In this document: one piece after another, positions 33,227 to 43,749 of the stretch
Position numbering within the stretch: position 1 is the first letter of the stretch
How the letters are laid out: every line of letters begins with the position of its first letter
Source: Hermatobates lingyangjiaoensis
Taxonomy: Eukaryota > Arthropoda > Insecta > Hemiptera > Hermatobatidae
NCBI GenBank assembly: GCA_026182355.1
Contig: JAPFBL010000254.1
Coordinates: forward strand, 5,391,001-5,455,000
Length of the DNA stretch: 64,000 nucleotides
Reading direction: 5' to 3'
Made by a program: the position numbers and the translations under genes
The notes under the pieces: generated by a model
What the model was told of the DNA's origin: nothing
What the model saw: only the letters and a program-made list of their open reading frames with translations
The model's database searches: none

Positions 33227-34495
33227 CTGTAAATGATGAAAGTCTCAAAATTAAATAGTGTTGATAGGATTTTAATTTCATATCAGGGAAGAAATTCTCA
33301 AAAAATAATTGACACTTATTCTGAACATGCTATCCTAGTCGATGCTACACGCTGTTTTCTGTACGTCTCTCAGATAGGCAGGCACACTTCCTTTCACCGA
33401 TATGCCATTAAATAATCAATATAATTGCATAAATAAAACTATCATTTATCATCATGTATGAAAGAGTGATAACTTTATTATTTGACGAGTTCCGGACGGC
33501 TAACTTTAGAAGAAGACTTCATTTAAATAGTTGTTAGAAATGATATACTGCACAGCTAAACAACAAATTGGCATAAACTTGAATAGCAAAAGTCAATTCC
33601 ATTGTGAAGTTTGAGCGAAACAAAAATGATACCTTAAAACAAAAAGGCTTTTTATTGAAGAATTCTTTTCAATATTTCTCCAGAAGTAAAATATAATAGC
33701 ACATCGTTATGCTGCATACCGATATAAATGAGAAGTACGCATACCGATATACCGTAATTTCGCGTAGTTATTTACTTTATACAATAGCTGCTATAAGGCT
33801 ATTGAAAACGCTAAATATTTTTTTTATTATTATGAATTCAGAAAGAATGATTGAAACTGAAGTTACTAGGTAAACATTTTAATACTAGTTATGAATTGTT
33901 TTTTGCTACTTTAATAAAGTTAATGCTTTAAGGGTGAACTTGTATATGCTCACCAATGCATATCATCAATACTAAACTTAAAAATTAAACAGTTAAACAA
34001 ACAATTCAATGATTCATGTGAAATTCAATTTTAATACAGCTTCAATGGATATTGTCTAATTTATTCCATTTAACAGTTTAAAATTTAAAACTTTAATTTT
34101 GACTTTGTGACTGGACATTAAACTGAAACATTCGTGACATTGCAAGGCTACTAGTACGAGAGTTTGAATGTTAGATGCTAGTAGACTACCAGCGATGGAA
34201 AGGTTCAAGTCTGCCCGTGGAGGCGTTGATCCTGAGGTTTGGGTTTGGGTCTAAGATGATTTGTCTTAAACAATTTGTCTAAAAACTGGTAATTTAGTAA
34301 TGAATAAAAAAAAACAGACCGAAATTGGTGTACACTATTTTATCTCATAATTTATCATTAAAGTACAATTCTTTTTTATTCAAAATTCAATGAAAATGAG
34401 AGTTTTATTAAAATATTTTAAAATTATTACAGTAAAACCAAATTTAAAAATTCTAAATTTATTATCACAATAAAATGTAAAAGACATACTATTTA
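33227..34495. other. No recognisable feature
   Basis: AT-rich. The 60-codon frame at 33233-33415 has no recognised motif. Confidence 0.45.
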
Positions 34496-34759
34496 CTAAA
34501 AGCATAAATTATGGGTAATTCCCGGAATGTATTCAACTATATTGTCTGGATCAAATGCTTCAACGAGTCTCTTTATTCGTTTTGTGGCATGTGGGTAACG
34601 TCTCCTTGGTGGTTCTGGCACTACTCCAGCAACAACTGTTCAATCTGGACCTCACTGTAAGCTTGTTCCTTTTGTAGACATTAAATAAACTTCCATATGT
34701 TGGGGTGATGCGTACATACTACGGTGCCATCCTTCGACCGAATTGTTAGTTTCAGGTAA
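34496..34759 (-). pseudogene. MULE-type transposase C-terminal remnant
   Basis: One minus frame of 88 codons reads LPETNNSVEGWHRS near its start, then PRRRYPHATKRIKRLVEAF, and ends DNIVEYIPGITHNL and a stop. The TNN-VEGWH...(R)LV-EY...I-EY--GI-HN pattern is typical of proteins with MULE transposase and FLYWCH-type domains in animals. Two in-frame TGA codons interrupt it in the middle, and nothing upstream of 34759 continues the homology. It is a dead fragment of a Mutator-like transposase or of a host gene derived from one. Confidence 0.7.
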
Positions 34760-36160
34760 ATTATTATTATCATTCTTGATAATAGTAGTAGTAATAGTAG
34801 TACATATAATTATTATCATCGCTACCACTACTGCTTGTCCATTTCATTATTTACAAGTATCATGTTGATCAAACGTATGTGCAAACAAAATTTCGCCATG
34901 CTCACTTTTTATCTTAAAGTTTTAGACAAATTGTATTAGTCAAACTCGGCTGTTCCCCTATTTTCTAATGCATCCATTCAGAAACATGGCAGCAAGCACA
35001 CGTGGCTCTAGGGTCGATGAAATCACTAGAGTGTAAAGAGATGTGGAGAAGTTAAAAGGTCTTCTGATTCTTCTTGAGAGAATTTAAATTGTCGAAACGA
35101 TTTAAATCCCCTAAAACCTTTCTACATTTCCTTTAACTATAAATCTATGTATTTTCTTAAGAATGGCCATAAAGGTTGTAAAAACTTTCACGGAGTGAGG
35201 AAGGTCTATTACGGATTGAGGGAGGCCTAGAACATTAATGAAATGTTCTTTAAAGGAATAAAGAAAGACTGAGTTAGCGAGAGAGTGAGAAAGAAGGAAT
35301 GTTCCAGCGATGGAAATAATAATAATAGCGATTATCTGACAATAAATTCTCTATCATTTTTTATCAGTTATTGCTTGCACTCTAATAAATGGGTATAAAT
35401 AGTGTGTTTAATATGAAACGAAACAACTACACAATGTTAACATTAAAAACAAATATTTTGTTTGAAAAATATTGCTAATACCTTTGTTCTTGTTATTATT
35501 TTGTTTATACTTTCCTATTACACTGCCGGCCAAAGAGGGTTTGTTCAGTGTATATTTAGCTGTAAGTAACAAATGGTCCTGTAAGCACGTGAGTCCAGGT
35601 ATGTCCACGCACCGCGTACATGACTGTCCTAACATGGAATCAAGTTGCTCTGCTCTCATTCCATAGAGACCATCACAAATTAATTTATTAGTTATTATTA
35701 TTGGTTACATTTTATTTTTAATAACAAGTTTTTTAATTATTCCTTAAGTCATATAAAAAAAAAATAGTTTTTATCTTTTGACACCTAAAAGCATTTACTG
35801 TCATGCTACTTGTAAATTACGATAAATAAGAATAAAAAATAATTTTCTAAAGATGTAGGCATTTTAAAATATATATTTCTAAAATTAATAAATTGTACGA
35901 CTTTTAGTTACGACTTAAAAGCAGCTTAAAGAAGTTATGCATTTTTTTACATAAATTATATTTCAAACCATATCAATTTTCATATAATGGCTGTAGTAAT
36001 AAAAGTTACTTATAATTAACATAGGTGTAAAAATTACTTTATGGTCATAATTAAGACTCTCAGTAACTATTGTTAAAGTAGAAACTCATTATATTTTTTA
36101 TATAATTCATTGTGATACTTCCGTTTAGTAGAAATGTTTGATTTGTAGATCACCATGTTG
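34760..36160. other. No recognisable feature
   Basis: AT-rich, with a short (TAG)n-like run at 34785-34800. The 64- and 83-codon frames overlapping at 35408-35666 on opposite strands have no recognised domain. Confidence 0.45.
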
Positions 36161-36164
36161 ATTG

Positions 36165-36350
36165 TTAGGCCATAACTGTAGAGTTAACATGTGGGGATGG
36201 GAATCCTCGCGCATGCCGTCTTTAGGAGAAGTCATAAAGCTACCTCTCAGGAGGCTATTTCATTTATGTTTGTCTTTCCACCTAGTTCCAGTATATACCA
36301 TGGAATCAGTCCCGAGTCTGTACGATGTCAGATACTCTTTAAAGATAATT
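36165..36350 (+). repeat. SINE body fragment
   Basis: cccgagtctgtacgatgtcag and atactctttaaagat correspond to the complement of 53664-53715 and of 62620-62660 in the minus-strand tRNA-derived SINEs. The tRNA-like head is not recognisable here; the copy is old and partial. Confidence 0.45.
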
Positions 36351-37690
36351 AACATGAAGGAGATATAAATGATGAATTCCCATGTAATTCAGTCCAGTAT
36401 TGCGGCTCGCCCATGACTAAAATGTGTGCCAAATAACAAATGAGCCACACTTTCTTGGCCTAGAATAGCACTGAAGGTAAGCGAACCTTGCTTTTAGTTC
36501 ACCAACAAAGTTCATAAAGCACTGTATTTGGACGTGAAATCGAAGGCCGTCGACCGGCACCAATGGTTGTAAGCGACTCCATACTTATGGGTACAAGTTA
36601 CCCGAAATGTCAATTCGCAGTGACCACCCGTAAGACAGTACTAATGCCTGCATAATCAATCTGCATAATTAACAAAACTTGAACAACACTATTTGATTTG
36701 GCGTCATTTTTATTAGCTTATTGTATTTATTTCAGTTTTCACTTAAATTTTATTTCTGAAAATTATTTTGCATTTAATTTTATGAGCTGTCTCTATATAA
36801 ACAGATCCTGTCTTAAATAATATTCCTTCAATATTAAATGTTTGATTAAAAAAGTTCTTTTAATATTATTCAGAATTATAATTGATTTAAGTGTAGCGGA
36901 ATAAAATTTGACAGGTTGAATTTCCACCAGGAATCATTAATGACCATTTGAGTTTGACAACTGCCTGATTCTCTGAGACTAAATTACTATGATGTTTCTT
37001 TTAATCTGCATATCAATCCTTTTGAAGTAATAAGTCCACGCAATTGCCTTCAGAAGGCTTTGAATGGCGTATCCAGTTATTACTATAGCAACTGCATTTC
37101 AGTTTTGATTAAGAAATTCTCATGTTCATTTATTAAGTTAACAGAATAAACAATCAGCTATGCTTAAATGTAAGAGCTTAGTTAATTTACTTAAATTAAT
37201 TCAATACTTCTGAAATCAGCTACTATGTGGTATTGTAGCTATGGTATGCAATGGTTATTATGTTAATCATGTTGGGAAAGTAAAAGAAAACGTTTTCACA
37301 TGAAAATGATTTAACAAAACTACTCATATTATATAAATCAAATGATGATTTCTCCGTTACATCAAAATAATTTCATTTTCGAGTCCTGTCTCTTCCTAAT
37401 TGGTAGCTGGTAGTGGTGAATTACTACTTGTTCAAAACATGTTTCGTTTAAAACATTGTATGAGGGGGCCATTTCCTTTATTTTATCAATGATAATCAAA
37501 TCCTTATATTGTTATATATTCCTGTATAATGAAAAACTGTAAGTATGTTATGTTACATAATTTTTGATTTTTCTTTTTTAAAAATCTTTATTTCAATGTT
37601 CTACATTTTTTACCCTTCAAAGTGTAAATTGGTGATTCAAAATTCTTTATAGTTTTATAGGTAAACATGTTTAAAGTTACATTGATTTAT
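36351..37690. other. No recognisable feature
   Basis: AT-rich, with a few GC-richer bases near 36540-36620 that match nothing I recognise. Confidence 0.45.
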
Positions 37691-37895
37691 TTGGCTAAGC
37701 CCCGGGGCTGTGCGTTGAGCTACCCGTCGCCGAGGCTCTCAGTAACGCGTCACTGCATCGTCAGGCAGACCTAGCAGAGCAAATCACCAGCTGGTCCTCA
37801 TTCATTATGACCATTTGGTAGAGAGGGCTGGTGCCATCAGGAGCCAGTCGAAGGCAGTGGTGCTGCACAGGTGGTGGTAGACTACTGTGGTGGAA
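37691..37895. other. GC-rich patch, unassigned repeat
   Basis: gccccggggctgtgcgttg, agctacccgtcgccg and acgcgtcactgcatcg give a sharp GC island in AT-rich DNA. The minus strand contains gggtagctcaacgcac, vaguely like a Pol III A box, but no B box is evident. Probably a retroposon fragment. Confidence 0.35.
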
Positions 37896-38230
37896 AGACA
37901 TTTCTAACGTTTGTTCTTGTATAAGTCCTTTAGCGTATTGCTTGTATCCTTGTTCACTAACTTTTAAAATTAAGTATAAAATTTTTAACTTACAAAAAAT
38001 TGATTTTTAGAATAATTGAACCATGATCATGAATTTTTCTTATTTTAAAATACTGCAGTATTTAGTGAATGTCACAGTTATGGAAATTTCTAGTTTTTTG
38101 AACTGAGTCAAAATCACTATTTTATTGCCTTTTTTGTTCTTAAAAATGGCAGAGTGATGAAATTAAAGACACATATATGGTTGTTTTCTTATATGAAAAT
38201 CCAGAAATGCGGTCCAGAAAACTGATTACA

Positions 38231-38366
38231 CTTAAAATAAACTGTGACACATAGAAAGAAACGTAACAAAGGACTCACTTTTCAATATTTTGACCGTTAT
38301 GGCGATTGAAATATCGAAAAGTGAGTCCTTTCTTACGTTTCTTTCGATGGTCACAGTTTATTTTAA
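38231..38366. repeat. Palindrome keeping only the 3' half of the ribozyme-like core
   Basis: Arms of about 60 bp mirror each other (aaaataaactgtgac, gaaagaaacgtaa, ggactcacttttc). On the plus strand GAAATATC (38308-38315) is followed by GAAAAGTGAGTCC, the same 3' half as the 19.6 kb family. The 13 bases 38271-38283 are the perfect complement of 38316-38328, but CTGATGA is replaced by unrelated sequence. Confidence 0.7.
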
Positions 38367-38467
38367 ATATATTTATGTATATATGTAGAAAAATCACAAC
38401 AAATAAACACGTGATGCAATCAGTTAAGTTTAAACTACAATGAAAAAAGGAAACAATAGAAATAAAT

Positions 38468-38502
38468 GCTCTGAGCTCTTTTAATGTATGTCATCAGAGT
38501 AT
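38468..38502 (-). ncRNA. Hammerhead-like motif, decayed
   Basis: Minus order: CTGATGA (38497-38491); CATACATT; AAAA in place of GAAA; GAGCTC; AGAGC. Stem II is absent and the core G is changed. Confidence 0.35.
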
Positions 38503-38512
38503 GTCATCATCT

Positions 38513-38542
38513 CTGATGACATACATTGGAAGGCCTCAGAGC
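38513..38542 (+). ncRNA. Hammerhead-like motif, decayed
   Basis: CTGATGA, CATACATTG, GAAGGCCTC, AGAGC. One A of GAAA appears lost (GAA then GGCCT) and stem II is not formed. The AGGCCT palindrome and AGAGC of the 24612-24647 copy are kept. Confidence 0.35.
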
Positions 38543-38698
38543 ATTTATTTCTATTATTTTCCTTTTTTCATTGTGGTTTAAACTTTATATATATATAAGT
38601 TCAAAATTGAAGAAGAGTAGCACACAGAATAAAGAAACACTTACAAACTCACTTTGAATGTTTCGTATATGTCCAGTTTGGATCGTCTTTCCGTTTAT

Positions 38699-38699
<1 letters not shown>

Positions 38700-38733
<34 letters not shown>

Positions 38734-38875
38734 GACCGTTGGTGTCAATCAGCTACTGCTGCTCCGTGGGAGTACTTCTCCCTGATGACAACGCCTGTCG
38801 AAATATGCTAGTGAGTCTTGTATGCCTATGTTTATGTATTTCTCTTTTCGTTATAAAGTTGGTTAGAGGTGGTAT
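38700..38875 (+). repeat. (TA)n plus hammerhead-like module
   Basis: (TA)n at 38700-38731 is followed by a module with lead gtgggagtacttctccc, CTGATGA at 38792-38798, an ACGCCTGT hairpin-like segment, GAAA, TAT, then G at the expected cleavage position and CTAGTGAGTC. The core is intact but the cleavage base G is not permitted and stem I is lost. It belongs to the 18.7-20.5 kb family. Confidence 0.6.
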
Positions 38876-39030
38876 ATATAGAAATTTAGTAGAGAAACGC
38901 ACACTCTTTCTCTACTTTTTGGTTTCAGCTGTCTTCAAGAGAGCAAAGGGAGGTAGACTACTCACACGACGGCTTTTGAAAATCGTTTCACAAGCCGAGT
39001 ATTCACACAACAAGTAGAGAGAAACACCCT
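38876..39030 (-). repeat. Degenerate module related to the 24.4 kb family
   Basis: gaaacgcacactctttctc, ctttttggtttcagctgtcttcaagagag on the plus strand corresponds to the minus-oriented 24400-24446 copy (cacacacttacagtctc, ttttggtttgaaccgtcttcaggagag). The core reads TTGAAGA and AAAA, so it is decayed. Confidence 0.5.
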
Positions 39031-39170
39031 TTATCCTTATATAATTATGTTACAAGATTTTAAACTAAACACGTGAAATAAAAATTAACTTCTAAGTCAG
39101 AGTAAAAAAAATCTAGATCTAATATCTTTCAACTAAAACAATTGGTCTTCATCAGATATATATAACATAT
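39030..39170 (-). repeat. Module truncated at the ribozyme-like core
   Basis: On the minus strand a (TA) run is followed immediately by CTGATGA (39156-39150 region), AGACCAA, TTGAAAG and then the tail aacttctaagtc-complement and a ttatttcacgtgttta segment shared with the 48.3 kb element. The sequence upstream of CTGATGA is missing, so the 5' truncation point coincides with the core. Confidence 0.5.
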
Positions 39171-39194
39171 ATTGATACATAATGATTAAAATGT

Positions 39195-39305
39195 TTATAT
39201 GACCACGTTAAATAAAATAACACATCAGTTTTCTGTTAGCGAGTTTGATATTATGTTTTGTTGTAGTAAAGTTGAGTGTAGGCCACATCAGATTTTTTTG
39301 TTAGA
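39195..39305 (+). repeat. R3 repeat (LINE 3' tail), copy
   Basis: gaccacgttaaataaaataac, ttctgttagcgagtttgat, attatgttttgttgtagtaaag, ttgagtgtaggccacatcag. Well preserved relative to 6290-6400. Confidence 0.55.
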
Positions 39306-40660
39306 GTTTATGTAATTATTGACAATGATTTATCTTTTAATATTTAGATCCTAAGTTACTATATATTTCAGTGTTAAATACTCATTTATTTATGTTTCTT
39401 TAGGGTGAAGTATTTCGGAAAAACTAGGATGTTTGCACAATATTTTCAAGTAAAAATTATTACATATTACTTTCTATAATGTAAATAAATTAATCAAAAA
39501 ATCAGAGTTAAAATTGGAAATTTTGTTCTTCAAAGTGAACTTTGATGGTATGTGAGTCGTTGACCTTGAGTGAAGAACTTACTTGATGGAGCGTAAGCTG
39601 CAATAAATAATTTACCCCCAGGGGACTTTGTGTAAAACTTTCGACAGTTCCGGAGTTCCATGAACTGAGAGATTGACTCAAGGATTAGTCTAAATTTCTA
39701 TTACAAAACACAGTGAATGAAAAACAATCCTTGAATTAGGACAGCCGGAAGAAACACCTATGGTAGGAAAATAGCAGGGTCATTAGATCTTTACTGTTTG
39801 AAAGAGATATCTTTGGCTCTTTCAATAAATTAGTTTTGCAGTCTCGTCATTCAACTATAGGATATTTTTTAATAATTTCTTATTACAAAAAAAAAACTCA
39901 AAAATTTGTAAATTGCAATATTGTTAGAATCATATTTCATATTGACATTAAATTAATTCGACTGTGATCTCAGGACCACAGCAATAGCCTCAAGTTACGA
40001 TTGAGGTCAAATTTAATGACTACCGCGGTGATTCATAATAATGATTAAGAACAACCTTCTCAGAGATTTGGTTCACAAGTCTAAACGAAGGCGTTTGAAA
40101 AGTTATTAGTCCCCAACTATTCATTTCTGCCCAGAAACTGCACCACTTCCCATCAGACGGCTTTTAAATATCAGTTCGACAAACAATTTATTATAAGCCC
40201 TCTCTACTTTTATTTAAAAATAGTTCAAATTTTTAAGCTATTTTCTGTTATCAATACAGTTATTAATTTTTTTCATTTAATTATCGGTCATCAAAATGAC
40301 AAACAGTTTAATTTTCCTGTAAAAAAAATAATAACATATAGATAAAAAAAAGTCAAGAAACTAGTTTGTATATACTAAAATTACAATATGAATAAATGCA
40401 CACTAACTATGAAAAAACGAAAATGACTCCTGTTTCTAGATCCTAATAAATAAAGGAATATCATCATAAATCATACATCTTTTTAGATCTTGAAAATGCA
40501 ACAGTGCTGGCTGTGCTTGTTGGGTTAAATCTGCGTGCGAAATGCTGATACCGTACGGCATTCGTAACAAGTATTTTAGATGTGTCATAATGTGTACGCA
40601 AGTTGTAATGTATTTAAATATAGAATTCAAACGGAAGTTTGTAGAGGGTAAGTTATAAAG
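39306..40660. other. No recognisable feature
   Basis: AT-rich, without a gene-like frame. The 64-codon minus frame at 40436-40630 has no recognised motif. Confidence 0.45.
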
Positions 40661-40664
40661 AATA

Positions 40665-40737
40665 TACTAAAAAATCTGAAGTGGCCTACACTGAACTTTA
40701 CTATCAGTAAACGTAATATCATACTTCTTGGGTATAT
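40665..40737 (-). repeat. R3 repeat fragment
   Basis: On the plus strand aaaaatctgaagtggcctac, actgaactttactatcagta and aacgtaatatcat form the complement of the R3 end. Confidence 0.5.
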
Positions 40738-41084
40738 AATATATATTGTTTCATTTAGATATAATCTAAGTGTCTAAATAGGAGATGTTTATTCCTGGAA
40801 TTGCAGTCTTTCATTCCTCTAGGTAGTACAGATAGTGATTGATCCACTTATCAATATATATGTTTATTTTTGTATATCACACCACTAATACATATAATAT
40901 CATTAGTATAACTATAGAAGTAATAACATTTTTGGAAAGCGAAGAGGTAGATTTCGTGTTACGAAATAATCACTTTCAGGAGAACATGGCTTTTGTTTCA
41001 ATAGCCAGTGGATCTCTTATAGTTTACCTCACCTCCTTCTACATTGAATATTTAAGACAAATTTTCCCATTTAAAATTTGAAAA

Positions 41085-42190
41085 TATCCCTATTTTGTTT
41101 GAAAAATGTCTGCAAGTTCGATGAAAAAATATCGTTTTTAATTAAAGGTGTACAGTAATTACAGTTATTTTCTTCAACGAAAGTTTTCAATTTTGAATTA
41201 TGTTTTACATTTTTTGTCATTTCTAGAACTATTATACCAGGAGCTTCATAGTTTCCTTGTATTTAATGAAAATCATTTTTCTTTCCATTTGACGAAAATA
41301 TCAATTTTTTCAGAGCGAGTGTTATCTTTTTCCTGCTTGCTGTCCTCTCTTACAAGGTTGCTTCGAATGTATATTCAGAAAAAATATGTTAGAAATTAGC
41401 CAGCTTTACATACTCAAATCAAGGTCAATCCGGCTATTCGGTATAATATAAAACTTTTATAGCTCGGAACTTAACATTTTTGAAAATAATAGATGTGAAC
41501 TATTAGACTAGAATAGTGAAAAACTGGATATTTGTCAACAAACATAACTCCTCTTTCTTGAGAAAAGAGTCCATTCCTCATACTTCAATGTTATCAAAAG
41601 ATACTATGATTCATGAACAAAAAAAAATACATCTCTTATTAAGTTTTGTTCAATAATGCAATATATAGACTGATTAGAGCATTTTGTGAGACAAATCCAT
41701 CATACCATGGAAAGTAACAGAAATATATGTTTATTGACAATGAATTTTTACATGTAAAAATATTATTTCTCATATATCTCATATGAGTCAATAAATTATT
41801 TAAATTTTTTCATTAAAAACATCACTTTTATAATGGAAATTGATCCCTTAGACTAGGATAAACAATCAGTTTTTGTTACTCTTTGCCATTATTAAAATTT
41901 TATAAATTTTTTATACATTGCTAATTTCTTGTTTCATTTTTGGGCAAATTTTCATAGTTTTTTAATGAACTGTTTGACCTCAAAAAACATTTCCTGAAAT
42001 GGAAAATGTACTGTAACAGCTTTGGTAAATATAATTTGGAAAAAAATTATCTCAACTCAATTTCTACATAAAGTACTATTTGTAGGTATAGTTTCATTTA
42101 GATCAGTTAAACGGTATGGCTTGTATCGCTCTCACAAGTTTTCAGATTGAATTATAAGTCAAAATTTTTACGAAAAAAAAAATATTTTTC
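41085..42190 (+). repeat. Interspersed repeat R2
   Basis: Diverged copy of 11500-12870 in the same order and orientation (gaaaatatccctattttgtttgaaaaatgtctg; ccatcataccatggaaag; tttttgttactctttgccat; agatcagttaaacggtatggctt). It runs directly into R1 at 42190, so R2 and R1 may be parts of a single element of about 1.5 kb. Confidence 0.5.
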
Positions 42191-42600
42191 ATTGTTTTAA
42201 AACATTTTTGTTTATTAAATTTATAAAGATTCGCAAAAGTTTCAAAACTCTAGAATTAGTAGTTTAGGAGAAAAAAATGTTCTCTAAAAACGGTTTTTGG
42301 TAAAAAAAGTGACTTTTTCGTCATCCATAATTGCTCCCAAACAATAGGGCTCATTTACACTATGAGGCCCATTTTTGTGTAAAAATCAATTGGATCCATC
42401 AAAGATTCTGGACCGTAGCGTGGCTACAAACTTTGGGTACGTACTCACCCACCCACATCATTTTAACATCATCAAAAAAACTTCATAATACGACTTCTGT
42501 TACCTCAAAACATGTAATTCCGTCAAACCTCACGTTCAGATTTTTTTCCGAATTTTTTCACGATAACTATACTTTACTTACAGTGAATTAAAAATGATTT
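42190..42600 (+). repeat. Interspersed repeat R1
   Basis: The best-preserved plus copy: caaaactctagaattagtag, tgactttttcgtcatcc, atgaggcccatttttgtg, aaatcaattggatccatcaa, cacccaccc, cctcaaaacatgtaattccg, ttttttcacgataactatac. Partners are at 300-585, 4345-5025, 16915-17165 and 45785-46025. Confidence 0.55.
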
Positions 42601-43157
42601 TAAAACCATTACAGCGATAATAATAAAATGGTTTTTACTTTGAAATAATATTGTAATTATATAAAGTCGTAACAGTTGTCTACATTGTCAGTTTCTGAGA
42701 ATAGTTCTTTACCTGACCAGTGTCATTCCTGGTGGATGTTTAAAATAATATTACTAACAATTTCTTTGGTGCAAATAAGGATGTTTTATCTTAAAATAAT
42801 GTCAACATTTGAGACTGGAACCGACCTTGTAGTTTTTTTTATGCAGTGTGATATTTAGCCTAGAGAAATGAATATATTTTACACAGAGTGGACAATTCAT
42901 AACATGCAATTGTCTTAAAATTTTGTCAAAGTGAACAGGAAATGACACCTTGCAAAAACAACTTCTTGTGATATAAAAAAATGGGACATGTAAGCAAGGA
43001 GTGATGCTTTAAAACAGGTAATTTTAGCTTTCGAAATTGCTAATAGTTTTTTGCTTTTTTCCTTTAGGTAGTCGTCTGAAAAGAAGTTGTGTTTTTTTCA
43101 GTGTTATTGTATAGTCAATGTGTGTGTTTGATTATTTCGCAACTGTTTTTGTTGTAG
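42601..43157. other. No recognisable feature
   Basis: AT-rich sequence upstream of the exon candidate. The last 25 bases (tttcgcaactgtttttgttgtag) look like a polypyrimidine tract and acceptor. Confidence 0.4.
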
Positions 43158-43352
43158 GAGAACCACATTCCTTGGTTAGTTTGACACTGAAGACCTACAT
43201 TTCCTTACTCGTGTTGATTAAAAGGAAGACCTTTAATGGATCCTACATGGCCTTGCATCTTTATATCCCTGCCAAAGACAGCGTGCGCAAGTGTATCCAT
43301 ATTGTACACAGGAAGTCTAGGATCATGACTGAAATTCAAAGGCTCACTAAAG
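43158..43352 (+). CDS. Candidate internal exon of an unrecognised protein
   Basis: A 195-nt stretch begins after a pyrimidine-rich acceptor ending gttgtag and ends at aaag followed by gtaaga, a strong donor. Only one frame is open across it; the other two plus frames have early stops. It starts two-thirds into a codon and ends one-third into one, so the exon is symmetric (phase 1 at both ends) and encodes 64 full codons. The peptide includes SLVSLTLKTYISLLVLIKRK and IHIVHRKSRIMTEIQRLT, basic and probably helical. Codon third positions are GC-richer than the surroundings. I do not recognise the family. It could be an exon of a long gene whose introns fill this window, or a chance open stretch. 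Confidence 0.45.
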
Positions 43353-43540
43353 GTAAGAAATCTAATTATATATTTACCTAAAATACTTTTTTTATGGTTT
43401 TACACAAAACGGGTATATTCCTTTCAGTCATGGACTGTTTACAACTTATTTATGAATTAAATTATGATCCAAACACTACCTGTAGTATCCTTAGAAACTT
43501 CAGATTCACAGCCATTCAATCAAAACACATACACACTCAC
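43353..43540. other. Flank between exon candidate and microsatellite
   Basis: Begins with the candidate donor. The open frames here run into the (CA)n tract and have no recognised motif. Confidence 0.35.
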
Positions 43541-43541
43541 G

Positions 43542-43598
<57 letters not shown>

Positions 43599-43622
43599 AC
43601 GAACACACAAATATATATATTT
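43541..43622. repeat. (CA)n with short (TA)n
   Basis: (CA)n from about 43543 to 43593, broken copies to 43608, then atatatatat. The poly-His-Thr frames come from it. A hammerhead-like motif lies 85 bp downstream. Confidence 0.93.
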
Positions 43623-43706
43623 CTTTTAGTTTTAATTAATGCTTGCTTAATTAGTTTTATTTAGGTTACTTAATTGCTTAAGAGTTAATTATGCTAATAA
43701 TGCTTA

Positions 43707-43749
43707 ATTCCTGAAAATGGTGACTTATGAACACCGAAACATGTCGAAT
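43707..43749 (+). ncRNA. Hammerhead-like motif, one core change
   Basis: ATTC; CTGAAAA (one change from CTGANGA, at the conserved G of position 8); T; GGTG, acttatgaa, CACC (perfect 4-bp stem II); GAAA; CATG; T, C; GAAT. ATTC/GAAT is a perfect stem I, ACATGT a perfect palindromic stem III, and the cleavage triplet is GTC, the most common natural one. Only the G8 change argues against activity. Confidence 0.55.

Larger units (their letters stand above)
38426..38586. repeat. Inverted pair of hammerhead-like modules
   Basis: Arms mirror each other from aagtttaaactacaatg, a purine-rich ggaaac, and caatagaaataaatgctctgag inward. The outer parts resemble the arms at 24566-24786 (agcattttaattaat, tattgtggt), so these are the same family, diverged. 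A short (TA)n closes the right end at 38587-38597. Confidence 0.8.
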
